Shown: positions 7,935 through 16,249, numbered from the stretch's first letter. The stretch is 64,000 nt of DNA from Curtobacterium sp. MCLR17_036 (GCF_003234445.2 NZ_CP126269.1:2604001-2668000); one strand, 5' to 3'. The notes: generated from the letters alone by a model not told the origin. A program made the numbers and translations.

Positions 7935-7965
7935 AACGTATGACCTGAACCATGGTTGAGGTCAA
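7935..7965 (-). promoter_or_regulatory. MerR/SoxR-type promoter-operator of the flavin reductase-sod unit
   Basis: On the minus strand TTGACC (7965-7960) and TACGTT (7940-7935) are separated by 19 bp, the overlong spacing typical of MerR-family promoters. The spacer plus flanks form a 24-bp palindrome (7941-7964) with core AACCATGGTT and arms TGACCT/AGGTCA, with only one mismatched pair. CCTCAA...TTGAGG-like sites are typical of SoxR. No soxR gene is in the window. Confidence 0.65.
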
Positions 7966-8053
7966 CGATTCACAGGTTCGGCCGCTCCCGGGCGTGCCGC
8001 CCCGCCCTCGCAGCGCCCCCGCAGCGCGTCGCCGGACTCCGCGGAGGGACTTC

Positions 8054-8104
8054 GTGAGCAGGAACGGTCGGGTCGCTCGCGGCGACCCGACCTCTTCTGC
8101 TCAC
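8054..8104 (-). terminator. Two-stage hairpin terminator downstream of the DHA2 transporter
   Basis: The inner perfect stem (8066-8076/8082-8092, 11 bp) sits inside an outer 8-bp stem GTGAGCAG/CTGCTCAC (8054-8061/8097-8104). It lies about 90 bp after the transporter stop. Confidence 0.65.
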
Positions 8105-8105
8105 C

Positions 8106-8190
8106 GAGCGCGCACGGCCCGGCAACGCCCGAGCGCGCACGGCCCGGCCCCCGCCCGAGCGCGCACGGCCCCAGCGCGAGCGCGCACGGT
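8106..8190. repeat. Four tandem-like copies of GAGCGCGCACGG
   Basis: GAGCGCGCACGG followed by CCC or TCC recurs at about 8106, 8131, 8157 and 8178 in the gap after the transporter gene. Spacing varies from 21 to 26 bp. The function is unknown. Confidence 0.6.
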
Positions 8191-8196
8191 CCGGCC

Positions 8197-9720
8197 TCAG
8201 CGGCGCTTGAGCATGACGACCGCGCCGGCGGCGGCGACCACCATGAGCACGGCGGCGACGCCGGCGGTGATCGTCACGCCGGAGTCGAAGGCCGCACGTG
8301 CCGACTCCAGGAGCGCCTGCCCCGCGGAGCCGCCGAGCGTCGAGGCCGCCGACACCGCGCCGCCGAGGGTCTCCTGCGCGGCGACGTGCGCCCCGGCGGA
8401 CAGCCCGTCGGGCACCAGGACGTTGGCGCGGTAGGTCGTCGCCAGGATCGTGCCGAGCACCGCCGTGCCGAGGACCGCGCCGATCTCGTACGCCGTCTCG
8501 GACATCGCCGAGGCGGCCCCGGCCTTGTCCGCCGGCGCGGTCGAGATGATGAGGTCGTTCGTCACCGTCTCCGACGCCCCGATGCCGATGCCGAGCAGGA
8601 CGAACGCGAACGCCAGCGCGGCGATCGACGCGTGGTGCCCGAGCACGGCGACGAGCGCGTAGGCCGCCGCCGAGAACAGCAGCGAGACCGACACGACCCA
8701 GCGCGGCGCGACCCGGGCGACGACCGGCACCACCGCGAGCCCGGCGATGATCGTGAGCACGGACCCCGGGATGAGCACGAGTCCGGAGGCAAACGGGTCG
8801 AGGCCGGCGACGAGCTGCAGGTGCTGCGCGATGAAGAACAGGAACCCGGTCAGCGAGAACATCGCCGCGAGGTTCATGAGGACGCTGCCGGTGAAGGCGG
8901 TGCTGCGGAAGAGCCGGAGGTCGAGCATGGGCGTCCGGGAGCGCAGCTGCCGCCGGACGAACGCGATGCCGCAGACCACGCCGACGGCGAGCAGGGCGAC
9001 GGCGAGCCCGCGCTCCTCCGGGTGCACGACGGACTTGATCGCCCACACGGTCGGCGCGAGGGCACCGAGCGACAGCACCATGCTCGGCACGTCGACGGGG
9101 CCGGGCAGCGGGTCCCGCGACTCCGGCACGCAGAACGGCACGCCGACGAGCATGAGCACGAGGATCGGCACCGCGACCATGAAGACGCTGCCCCAGTGGA
9201 AGTGTGCGAGCAGGGTCCCGCCGACGAGCGGACCGAGCGCGTTGCCGGCGGCGAACATCGTCGACCACACGGCGAGCGCCATCCGCCGCTCCCCCGCGTC
9301 GACGAAGACGTTCCGGATGATGGAGAGCGTCGCCGGCATGAGCATCGCGCCGAAGACCCCCATCGCGACCCGGGCGGCGACGAGCATCCAGGCGTCGGTG
9401 GCGAACGCCGCGGCGACCGAGAACAGGGCGAAGCCGGTGGCCCCGATCACCAGGATGCGGCGCCGGCCGATGCGGTCGCCGATGCTGCCCATCACCACGA
9501 GCAGGCCCGCGAGCACGAGCGGGTAGGAGTCGACGATCCAGAGCTGGGTGGCGGCGTCGGGCTCGACCGCCCGGCTGATGGACGGCAGCGCGAAGCTCAG
9601 CACGGTGTTGTCCACCGAGATGAGCAGCACCGGCAGCATGAGGACGGCGAGCGCGAGGAAGCGTCGGGCGCGGCTCCCCCGGACACGGGTGGCGACGGGG
9701 CTGGTGAGCAGTGCGGACAC
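8197..9720 (-). CDS. MFS transporter, DHA2 (EmrB/QacA-like) drug efflux family
   Basis: A 507-aa integral membrane protein with about 14 predicted membrane segments, the DHA2 pattern. Family signatures include the TM1 segment LISVDNTVLSFALPSIS, the motif A loop GSIGDRIGRRRILVIG after TM2, and GALMLPATLS-like motif C (here GAMLMPATLSIIRN). The GTG start at 9720 follows CAGGAG. It likely exports cationic drugs or other toxic compounds in exchange for protons. Its promoter carries an ACCGTC-N2-GACGGT palindrome, a TetR-type operator. The next upstream gene on the strand is a LacI regulator 250 bp away with its own operator type, so this transporter is probably a separate unit. Substrate unknown. 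Confidence 0.92.
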   Translation of the reverse strand: MSALLTSPVATRVRGSRARRFLALAVLMLPVLLISVDNTVLSFALPSISRAVEPDAATQLWIVDSYPLVLAGLLVVMGSIGDRIGRRRILVIGATGFALFSVAAAFATDAWMLVAARVAMGVFGAMLMPATLSIIRNVFVDAGERRMALAVWSTMFAAGNALGPLVGGTLLAHFHWGSVFMVAVPILVLMLVGVPFCVPESRDPLPGPVDVPSMVLSLGALAPTVWAIKSVVHPEERGLAVALLAVGVVCGIAFVRRQLRSRTPMLDLRLFRSTAFTGSVLMNLAAMFSLTGFLFFIAQHLQLVAGLDPFASGLVLIPGSVLTIIAGLAVVPVVARVAPRWVVSVSLLFSAAAYALVAVLGHHASIAALAFAFVLLGIGIGASETVTNDLIISTAPADKAGAASAMSETAYEIGAVLGTAVLGTILATTYRANVLVPDGLSAGAHVAAQETLGGAVSAASTLGGSAGQALLESARAAFDSGVTITAGVAAVLMVVAAAGAVVMLKRR

Positions 9721-9824
9721 GGCGGACTCCTGGGACTTCGAGCCGGACCAGGTCGACGGCGGGTGGTACGTGGGGCAGACGAGACGGGACGCGGGATGGA
9801 CACGCGCCCCGTCAGGACTCCGAT

Positions 9825-9856
9825 AGTGTACCGTCTGGACGGTTTTGGTTGCAACC
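9825..9856 (-). promoter_or_regulatory. Promoter and TetR-type operator of the DHA2 transporter
   Basis: On the minus strand TTGCAA (9854-9849) and TACACT (9830-9825) are 18 bp apart. The palindrome ACCGTC-TG-GACGGT (9830-9843) overlaps the -10 box and would block RNA polymerase when bound. A second palindrome, GGTTGCAACC, covers the -35 (9847-9856). The 5' UTR would be about 98 nt. Confidence 0.6.
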
Positions 9857-9970
9857 GCAACAAAGCGCCGGTCGGGAGGCCCGTCACCAGGCCGCCCCGC
9901 GCCTCCAGTCCGTCAGGTGCCCGGTACCAGTGCGCCGCCGTCCGCAGCGCGCGCTGCGGCGGGCGTCGCG

Positions 9971-10990
9971 CTAGGCCGACTCCCGCAGGAGCAGCCGGTG
10001 CCGGACCGTCCGCTGGACCTCCGGACCGGAACGCGGCAGCTCCCCCGCGAGCATGCCGAGCGCGAGGTCGACGGCTACGCGCGCGACCTCGTCGAGGTCG
10101 ACCGCGAGCGTCGTGAGCGTCGGCGCCACGAGCTCCCCGAGCGACAGGCCGTCCACACCGACCACCCGCACCGCACCCGGCACGTCCACCCCCGCACGTC
10201 GGCAGGCCTGCAGGACGCCGAGCGCCGTGACGTCGTTGAACGCCACGAACGCGTCGAGCCGACGGAACCGCGCGAGTGCCCGTGTCGCCTCGGCCGCACC
10301 GCACTCCGCCGTCGCCTGGGCGGCGTGCACGAGCTCCGGCAGGTACCCGCGGCGGCGCAGGGCGTCGGTCACGAGCGCACCGCGGACGCTCGGCCGGCCG
10401 GCCTCGGAGTGGTCGAGCACCACCGGGTGCCGCACGCCGGCGGCGACCAGGTGGTCGGCGAGGGCCTCGACGGCATCGGCGGGGTCGAGCCGCACCGCTG
10501 CCGTCGACGGTTCGGTGTGCGGGTCGAGCTCCACCATCGGGACGGTGCCGAGCAACGCGTTCCAGCGCTCCCGGCGGGTGCCGAGGTACCCGATGACGAC
10601 GTCGGTCTGGGCACCGAGCGCCTGCACCATCCGGTCGGCGTCGCTCGCCAGGTCGACGTCGGCGAGCATGACGTTCCAGCCCTGCTCGGCGGCGAGGCGG
10701 AAGACCGCCGACGCGAGCTGCGGCGTGTAGGGGTTCCGCAGGTCGTTGACGACGAGACCGAGCTGGTGGTCGCCGCCGGTGACGAGGCCCCGGCCGAACC
10801 GCGACGGGCGGTAGTCGAGCCGCTCGGCCGCCGCGAGCACGCGCTCCTTCGTCGCGGCACTGATGCCGCTCAGGCCGTTCACCGCGCGCGTGACCGTCTG
10901 CCGCGACACCCCTGCGGCCGCGGCGACGTCGAGGATCGTCGCGCGGCCGCCGGGTGCGGCGCCTTCGGTCAGTCGCGGAGGTCCAGCCAT
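9971..10990 (-). CDS. LacI family transcriptional regulator
   Basis: A 339-aa LacI/GalR protein: HTH and hinge at residues about 17-70 (ATILDVAAAAGVSRQTVTRA, then LDYRPSRFGRGL), followed by the periplasmic-binding-like sugar-sensing domain with LGLVVNDLRNPYTPQL and DAFVAFNDVTALGVLQA. ATG 10990 lies 22 bp inside the end of the upstream fusion gene, so the two are translationally coupled. It is the probable repressor of that operon: GTGAA-N2-TTCAC palindromes of LacI type stand at the operon's promoter. The ligand is probably a sugar or sugar alcohol. Confidence 0.93.
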   Translation of the reverse strand: MAGPPRLTEGAAPGGRATILDVAAAAGVSRQTVTRAVNGLSGISAATKERVLAAAERLDYRPSRFGRGLVTGGDHQLGLVVNDLRNPYTPQLASAVFRLAAEQGWNVMLADVDLASDADRMVQALGAQTDVVIGYLGTRRERWNALLGTVPMVELDPHTEPSTAAVRLDPADAVEALADHLVAAGVRHPVVLDHSEAGRPSVRGALVTDALRRRGYLPELVHAAQATAECGAAEATRALARFRRLDAFVAFNDVTALGVLQACRRAGVDVPGAVRVVGVDGLSLGELVAPTLTTLAVDLDEVARVAVDLALGMLAGELPRSGPEVQRTVRHRLLLRESA

Positions 10991-13026
10991 GCCACCTGTT
11001 CCGGGGTGAGGTCGACGGAGAGGCCGGTCATCGAGGACCGGGCCTCCGCGATCGTACGCGGACCGAAGAGCGGGAACGTCGGGAACGGCTGGTGGAGCAC
11101 GTACGCCAGGGCGATCGCGGTGGCCGGCACGCTGAACCGCTCGCCGAGCTCGGTCGCGCGGCGGAGCCGCTCGAAGTTCGCGTCGCTGTAGTAGCAGCGC
11201 ACGAGCTCGGCGTCGCTGGTGTCCTCCGGCGTCGCCCGCCCGGTGAAGAACCCGCGCGCCTGCGACGACCAGGGCAGCAGTGGGACCTGGCGCTCCTCGA
11301 GCCAGGCCTTCGACGCGGCGTCGGTCGCGTGCACGCAGCCGTCCCACGGCACGTCGTACGCCTCGGCCAGCCCGAAGTGGTTGCTGAGCACCTCGAACCC
11401 GTGCTTGCCGTTCGCGCGCGCCCACGCGTTCGCCTCGTCGAAGCGCGCGGTCGTCCAGTTCGAGCCGCCGTAGACCCGGATGCGGCCGGCGCGGCGGTGC
11501 TCGTCGAGGACGTCGACGAACTCCCCGACCGGGATGTCGGGGTTGTCCCGGTGCATCATGTAGACGTCCGCGTAGTCGGTGCCCTGGCGGTCCAGGCTCT
11601 CGAGCAGCTGCCTCGTCAGCGACTCCGGGTCGCAGAAGGGCGTGTGCGCGCCCTTCGTGATGACGACGACGTCCTCGCGGACCCCGCGGTTCTGGATCCA
11701 CCGGCCGAGCCGTCCCTCGAGCACGCCGCCGCCGTAGACGTAGCCGGTGTCGAAGACGTTGCCGCCCTGCTCGACGAACAGGTCGAAGATCGCGCTGGCG
11801 TGCGCCAGGTCGGGCTGGTTGTCGACGCCCATCACCAGGCGGGACATCTGCTTGCCGACGCCCGGGACCTCGCCGTAGCGCATCGGGTTGCCGGCGCGGT
11901 CCGGCTCGTGCGCGGCGACCGTGAGCGGTCGGCCGGACACGGTCGGGATGTCCGCGGTCTCGGCCTCGAACGGGTAGCGGAGACCGATCGCGGCACGCCA
12001 CCGGTCGAGCGTGCGGGCCGTCGCCAGGGACTCGTCGAGCGTCATCTGCGCCGCGTCGACCGACCCCGTGCGCAGGGCGTCGGTGGTGGCGTCGGCCTCG
12101 AGCGCGTAGGGGTGCGCCCCGGGGAAGGTCAGGGTGCGGGGGTCCTCGTCGACGGTGTGGACCTGGATCGTGGGGGCGTCGCCGAGGGTCCACGGGTCGG
12201 TGAGCACGATGCGCCCCCGGCTGCCGTGCACGGTGACGGCGTTGTCGTCCTGCACGCGGACACCGGTGCGGACGGACGCGGTGATGCCGCCCCGGTAGGT
12301 CAGCTGCGCGACGGTCCACTCGTCGACCCCGGTCGGGCCGAGGGTGCCGTGCGCGCTGAGCTCGGTGGGCTCGGCGACGGCGACGCCGGTGGCGGCCTGC
12401 ACGACCGCCGCCGCCATCGTCACCGGGTACCCGCCGACGTCGAGGATGCCGCCGCCGGCGGTGTCGACGTCGAACAGCCGACCGGTGCGCTCGCCCGCCC
12501 GGAAGGCGAACGCCGCGTCGACGTGCGTGACCTCGCCGACCGCGCCCTCGCGCACGAGGTCGAGCAGCGCGGCGGTCTGCGGGTGGAACCGGTACATGTA
12601 GGCCTCGACGAGGGGCAGTCCGGCCTGCCGTGCGGCGTCCGCCAGCGCCATCGCGGTGCCGTGGTTCGGCGCGAGCGGCTTCTCGCAGAGCACGGCCTTG
12701 CCCGCCTCGAGCGCGGCGAGCACGAGTGCGGCGTGGCCCGTGTGCACGGTCGAGACGTAGACGGCGTCGACGCGGGGATCGGCGAGGGCGTCGGTGTGGG
12801 TCCCGGCCGCGACGTCGGCGAAGCCGTGCCCGACGGCCTCGTCGGCGAAGGCCCGTGCCCGCTCGGCCGACGTGCTGCCGGCGGCTGCGAGCACGGCACC
12901 GGAGTCGCTGGCCGGCAGCTGGGACAGGAAGCGGCGTGCGATCTGGCCGGGGCCGAGGACGGCCCACCCGGGGGCCTGCTCGCCGGTCGGGCTGGTGCTG
13001 GAGGTGGTCGCGGTCTGCGCTGACAT
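10969..13026 (-). CDS. Fusion of a Gfo/Idh/MocA oxidoreductase with an aldo/keto reductase
   Basis: One uninterrupted 685-aa frame carries two NAD(P)-dependent oxidoreductase domains. Residues about 18-350 are Gfo/Idh/MocA-like: Rossmann motif VLGPGQIARRF, the CEKPLAPN lysine motif, and the C-terminal substrate domain. Residues about 360-680 are an aldo/keto reductase with the catalytic tetrad Asp and Tyr in FDTGYVYGGG, Lys in VITKGAH and His in YMMHRDN. ATG 13026 follows AAGGA by 6 nt. It is the first gene of an operon with the LacI regulator. Such a pair could carry out two successive redox steps on one sugar, for example epimerisation through a keto intermediate; this is inference. Confidence 0.85.
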   Translation of the reverse strand: MSAQTATTSSTSPTGEQAPGWAVLGPGQIARRFLSQLPASDSGAVLAAAGSTSAERARAFADEAVGHGFADVAAGTHTDALADPRVDAVYVSTVHTGHAALVLAALEAGKAVLCEKPLAPNHGTAMALADAARQAGLPLVEAYMYRFHPQTAALLDLVREGAVGEVTHVDAAFAFRAGERTGRLFDVDTAGGGILDVGGYPVTMAAAVVQAATGVAVAEPTELSAHGTLGPTGVDEWTVAQLTYRGGITASVRTGVRVQDDNAVTVHGSRGRIVLTDPWTLGDAPTIQVHTVDEDPRTLTFPGAHPYALEADATTDALRTGSVDAAQMTLDESLATARTLDRWRAAIGLRYPFEAETADIPTVSGRPLTVAAHEPDRAGNPMRYGEVPGVGKQMSRLVMGVDNQPDLAHASAIFDLFVEQGGNVFDTGYVYGGGVLEGRLGRWIQNRGVREDVVVITKGAHTPFCDPESLTRQLLESLDRQGTDYADVYMMHRDNPDIPVGEFVDVLDEHRRAGRIRVYGGSNWTTARFDEANAWARANGKHGFEVLSNHFGLAEAYDVPWDGCVHATDAASKAWLEERQVPLLPWSSQARGFFTGRATPEDTSDAELVRCYYSDANFERLRRATELGERFSVPATAIALAYVLHQPFPTFPLFGPRTIAEARSSMTGLSVDLTPEQVAWLDLRD

Positions 13027-13043
13027 GCGGATCCTTGTCGTGT

Positions 13044-13095
13044 CGTGAACCTTCACGGTCGCGTCGACCGTAGCGCCCGGAGCGCGTCGGATCAA
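13044..13095 (-). promoter_or_regulatory. Promoter and LacI-type operator of the fusion oxidoreductase operon
   Basis: On the minus strand TTGATC (13095-13090) and TACGGT (13072-13067) are 17 bp apart. The palindrome CGTGAAGGTTCACG (13044-13057) lies at about +4 to +17 of the predicted transcript, a position typical of repression. Confidence 0.65.
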
Positions 13096-13146
13096 CGGTG
13101 CACGACCACCGACGGCGTGTCACCAGCTGGTGTGCGGTCACGGTTT

Positions 13147-13160
13147 CGTGAACGTTCACG
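13147..13160. promoter_or_regulatory. Perfect LacI-type palindrome CGTGAACGTTCACG
   Basis: A 14-bp perfect palindrome with the central CG typical of LacI/GalR sites. It is 103 bp (centre to centre) from the related site at 13044-13057. It could be an upstream operator for looping, or control the divergent TetR gene at 13228. Confidence 0.6.
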
Positions 13161-13227
13161 AGAACCGGTACCCGAAGCCGTGGACGGACGCGCGCTGGGG
13201 GCCGCTCCCGCATGGCAGACTCTCGGC

Positions 13228-13776
13228 ATGGCCAGTGCCCGTGACCGCGTCCTCGACAGCTTCGTCGCCATCGTGTGCGAGGAAGGCGAGCGTCCCGCGA
13301 CCCTCGACGCAGTCGCCGCGCGCGCCGGGGTGTCGAAGGGCGGACTGCTCTACCACTTCGGGTCCAAGGCGGCGCTGGTCGAGGGGCTCTGCGAACGGCT
13401 CTCCGACCTGTCCGCGATCGACGTCGACCGGATGCGCGAGGCCGAGGACGGGCCCGCCCGCTACTTCGTCCGCAACTGCCTGTTCGTCGGCAGCGAGCTC
13501 GACCTCGCGCTCCTCGCCGCGAGCCGCCTGCAGCAGGCCGGGTACGAGGAAGCCGGACGGACCCTCGACGACACCGAGAACGCGTGGCTCGAGACCCTGG
13601 TCGAGGCACTCGGCGACGAGCCGACGGCCCAGGCGGTGAAGCTCCTCGGCGACGGTCTGTACCACCAGGCGTCGCTCGGGGCCGCGAGCGACGTCCGGCC
13701 GCACCGCGGCAGCGTCGACATGGAGCCGCTGCTCACCGTCGTCGACCGGCTCATCGCGACCCGACCCGGAGCGTGA
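13228..13776 (+). CDS. TetR family transcriptional regulator
   Basis: A 182-aa TetR protein; the HTH at about residues 24-50 reads LDAVAARAGVSKGGLLYHFG. The C-terminal part belongs to the group with a conserved GLYHQASLG-like end. It seems leaderless: CAGACT (13216-13221) is 6 nt before the ATG and there is no Shine-Dalgarno sequence. It is divergent from the fusion oxidoreductase operon. No target is evident; the small membrane gene at 13843 follows but has its own ribosome-binding site. Confidence 0.88.
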   Translation: MASARDRVLDSFVAIVCEEGERPATLDAVAARAGVSKGGLLYHFGSKAALVEGLCERLSDLSAIDVDRMREAEDGPARYFVRNCLFVGSELDLALLAASRLQQAGYEEAGRTLDDTENAWLETLVEALGDEPTAQAVKLLGDGLYHQASLGAASDVRPHRGSVDMEPLLTVVDRLIATRPGA

Positions 13777-13842
13777 ACCGGCGTCCCCGCTCCTGGGGAT
13801 AGACTGGGCGATGTTCCACTCGTCGACACCCGGAGGTATCCC

Positions 13843-14013
13843 GTGGGCCGCGTCATCGCCGCTGTTTTCTCGATCCTGCTGCTGCTGGTGTCGATGTACC
13901 TGTTCGGGTTCGCCTTCCAGGTCGAGTCCGGCCAGGCCTTCGTCTTCATGGCCGGCGTGCTCCTGATGAGCCTGTCGTTCTTCCTGCCGATCCACGTGTT
14001 CGGCAAGCGGTAG
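13843..14013 (+). CDS. Small two-helix membrane protein (56 aa)
   Basis: A short frame with GTG at 13843, preceded by CGGAGGTATCCC, a strong ribosome-binding site. The product has two hydrophobic stretches at residues about 4-25 and 31-50 and a basic HVFGKR end. A TAGACT -10-like box is at 13800-13805. It is followed directly by a 17-bp terminator. No family is recognised. Good translation signals and an isolated hydrophobic design support it as a real gene. Confidence 0.7.
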   Translation: MGRVIAAVFSILLLLVSMYLFGFAFQVESGQAFVFMAGVLLMSLSFFLPIHVFGKR

Positions 14014-14028
14014 CCAGACCGCACGCCC

Positions 14029-14067
14029 GAACGGCCCCGCACCTCGTCGAGAGGTGCGGGGCCGTTC
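14029..14067. terminator. Bidirectional terminator between the small membrane gene and ribH
   Basis: A perfect 17-bp stem (14029-14045/14051-14067) around a 5-nt loop, placed between two convergent genes. Confidence 0.85.
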
Positions 14068-14105
14068 TGCGTGGTCGCGCGGTCGGTGCGCGGCGTCGCG
14101 CCGGA

Positions 14106-14585
14106 CTACGCCAGGACGCGCAGGGTCCGGAGGGTGACGGCCGTGCTGATCGCGGCGTGCGCGGCCTCGGCACCCTTGTCCTCCTTCGAGTCGGGCAGCC
14201 CGGCCCGGTCGAGGCCCTGCTGCTCGTCGTCGAGCGTCAGCACGCCGAAGCCGACCGGCTTGCCGGTGTCGATCGCGACCCGGGTGAGCCCGCTCGTCGC
14301 CGCGTCGGAGACGTACTCGAAGTGCGGGGTGCCGCCGCGGATGATCACCCCGAGGGCGACCGCGGCGTCGAACCCGGCCTCGAGCGCGGTCTTCGCGACC
14401 ACGGGCAGCTCGAAGCTCCCCGGGACCGGGATGACGTCGGCCGTGGCGCCGAGGCGCTCGACCTCGCGCTGGGCCCCGGCGAGGAGCCCCGCCGCGATCT
14501 CGTCGTGCCACTGCCCGGCGATGATCGCCACCCGGATGCCGCTGCCGTCGACCTGGTCGCGGTCTGCCGCGCCTGCTCCGCTCAT
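14106..14585 (-). CDS. ribH: 6,7-dimethyl-8-ribityllumazine synthase
   Basis: Condenses 5-amino-6-ribitylaminouracil with dihydroxybutanone phosphate to lumazine. The 159-aa protein has the family marks [30 protein letters not shown] and [20 protein letters not shown], the last with the usual tail variation. ATG 14585 overlaps the ribB stop by 4 bp (ATGA) and has GGAAGGA upstream. It is the last gene of the riboswitch-controlled rib operon. Confidence 0.96.
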   Translation of the reverse strand: MSGAGAADRDQVDGSGIRVAIIAGQWHDEIAAGLLAGAQREVERLGATADVIPVPGSFELPVVAKTALEAGFDAAVALGVIIRGGTPHFEYVSDAATSGLTRVAIDTGKPVGFGVLTLDDEQQGLDRAGLPDSKEDKGAEAAHAAISTAVTLRTLRVLA

Positions 14586-15298
14586 CGTGTCGTTCCTTCC
14601 GTGGGCGCGGCACCGGATGCCGCCGCCCGGTCTGCCGCGTCCAGCCACTCGGCGAGCGCGGCGATGGTGATGACGGGCACGCCCTCGCGTGCCCCGAGTG
14701 CGACGAGCGCCGGCAGGCGCATCATGCCGCCGTCCTCGTCGACGATCTCGCAGATCGCCGCGGCGGGCCGGAGCCCGGCCGCGGTGACGAGCTCGATCGC
14801 TGCTTCGGTGTGGCCCGCGCGTTCACGGACCCCGCCCGGGCGCGCGCGCAGGGGCACCACGTGTCCGGGGCGGTGCAGGTCGTCGCGCACCGACGCCGGG
14901 TCGGCGAGGACCCGCAGCGTGCGCGCCCGGTCGTGGGCGCTGATGCCCGTCGTCACACCGACGGCGGCGTCGACCGTCACCGTGTAGGCGGTGCCGCGGA
15001 CGTCCTCGTTGTGCTGCACCATCGGCGGCAGGTCGAGGGCGTCGGCGATCTCGGTGCTCACCGGCGCGCAGATGAAGCCCGACGAGTGTGCGACGGTCCA
15101 GGCGATCCACTCGGGGGTCGCGAGCTCGGCCGACAGGATGACGTCGCCCTCGTTCTCGCGGTCCTCGTCGTCGACGACGATCACCGGGCGCCCGGCGGCG
15201 ACGGCGGCGACCGCCTCGGGGACGCTCGCCAGCCCTGCGGCAGCGGCCGCGGCTGTGGAGTCGGGCGCCCCGGGGCGCTGGCCGGTCTCCGTGGCCAT
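14582..15298 (-). CDS. ribB: 3,4-dihydroxy-2-butanone-4-phosphate synthase, monofunctional
   Basis: Converts ribulose-5-phosphate to 3,4-dihydroxy-2-butanone-4-phosphate for riboflavin. The 238-aa chain has the acidic active-site motif [22 protein letters not shown] and the [15 protein letters not shown] and GHTEAAIEL blocks. In many actinobacteria this domain is fused to GTP cyclohydrolase II (RibBA); here the protein stops after the RibB domain with a short Ala-rich tail and no RibA. ATG 15298 (GGAGG 7 nt upstream) overlaps the ribE stop; a GTG immediately before it (15301) is an alternative start. GTP cyclohydrolase II must be encoded elsewhere. Confidence 0.93.
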   Translation of the reverse strand: MATETGQRPGAPDSTAAAAAAGLASVPEAVAAVAAGRPVIVVDDEDRENEGDVILSAELATPEWIAWTVAHSSGFICAPVSTEIADALDLPPMVQHNEDVRGTAYTVTVDAAVGVTTGISAHDRARTLRVLADPASVRDDLHRPGHVVPLRARPGGVRERAGHTEAAIELVTAAGLRPAAAICEIVDEDGGMMRLPALVALGAREGVPVITIAALAEWLDAADRAAASGAAPTEGTTR

Positions 15299-15939
15299 CA
15301 CCGGGCCTCCTGTGCGGACACCGTGGCGGCGTCGAGCCGCAGCATCCGCCGGACGTGACGGGCCAGGACGTCCGTCTCCACGTTGACCCGGTCGCCGGGG
15401 ACGCGGAGGCCGAGGGTCGTCGCCTCGAGCGTCTCGGGGATCAGGCTGACCTCGAACCAGGCGGCGTCGGGGGCGGTGTCCTCCGGCGAGACCGCGCTGA
15501 CCGTGAGCGAGACGCCGTCGAGGGCGACCGACCCCTTGTCGACGATCAGCGGGCTGAGCGCCGGGCTGAGCGAGAAGCGCACGCGGCGCCAGCCGTCGCC
15601 GTCGGCCGTCTCGAGCACGGTCGCCGTGCCGTCGATGTGGCCCTGCACGATGTGGCCGCCGAGCCGGTCGCCGACCGACGCGGCACGCTCGAGGTTCAGG
15701 CGGTCCCCCACGCGGAGCGCACCGTGGGCGCTCATGTCGAGGGTCTGCTTCATGACGAAGGCGGTGAAGGTCTCGGGGGTCTGCTCGACGACGGTCAGGC
15801 AGACGCCACTGGTCGCGATCGAGTCGCCGTGGCGGGCGTCCTGCACGACGACGGGGCCGTGCACGGTGAGCGCGACGGAGTCGCCCTGCTGCTCGACGGC
15901 GGTGACGGTGCCGAGTTCCTCGATGATGCCGGTGAACAC
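15298..15939 (-). CDS. ribE: Riboflavin synthase, alpha chain
   Basis: Dismutates two lumazines to riboflavin. The 213-aa protein has two lumazine-binding repeats, beginning [11 protein letters not shown] and, in the second half, [14 protein letters not shown] followed by [13 protein letters not shown]. The GTG at 15939 gives the canonical N-terminus and follows GAGGA by 6 nt. It is the first gene after the FMN riboswitch, with ribB and ribH downstream in overlapping order. ribD is not in the window. Confidence 0.95.
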   Translation of the reverse strand: MFTGIIEELGTVTAVEQQGDSVALTVHGPVVVQDARHGDSIATSGVCLTVVEQTPETFTAFVMKQTLDMSAHGALRVGDRLNLERAASVGDRLGGHIVQGHIDGTATVLETADGDGWRRVRFSLSPALSPLIVDKGSVALDGVSLTVSAVSPEDTAPDAAWFEVSLIPETLEATTLGLRVPGDRVNVETDVLARHVRRMLRLDAATVSAQEAR

Positions 15940-16037
15940 TGGTGTCCTCTCAACGGGACTCCGGGGGCGTTCGACGATCGTCGGCATCGACGGACCACAC
16001 GCCACCACGGGTCGTGGGACGTCCTGTCCGTCAGCGC

Positions 16038-16160
16038 GCCTCCCATCCGGACTCTCACCGTCGGTCCCGGATTTCCACCGGGTCAACCTCAGTCGGGTTC
16101 GCACCCGTCATCAGTTCGTGGACTGTCACCACCGGTTCGGAATTACACCGACCCCGGAGC
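16038..16160 (-). promoter_or_regulatory. FMN riboswitch (RFN element)
   Basis: The minus strand carries the conserved RFN segments in order: CTCCGGGGTCGGTGTAATTC, CCGGTGGTGACAGTCC, GACCCGGTGGAAATCCGGG and GACGGTGAGAGTCCGGATGG. It lies about 100 nt upstream of ribE and should lower rib expression when FMN is abundant, probably by blocking translation initiation, since no terminator stem is obvious after it. A TATCGT -10-like box (16181-16176) is just upstream. Confidence 0.95.
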
Positions 16161-16249
16161 GCTTGCGTAGTCCGAACGATACCCCACCCGGTCCTGGGTG
16201 CGTGCGGGTGTGACGGGGCGGGGCTGCGGGGCGGGGGCGGGCTGGCGGC

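Noticed and set aside
10954..13023. A 689-aa plus-strand frame opposite the oxidoreductase fusion
   Set aside because: It is the antisense shadow of a gene with clear catalytic motifs; high G+C keeps such frames open.
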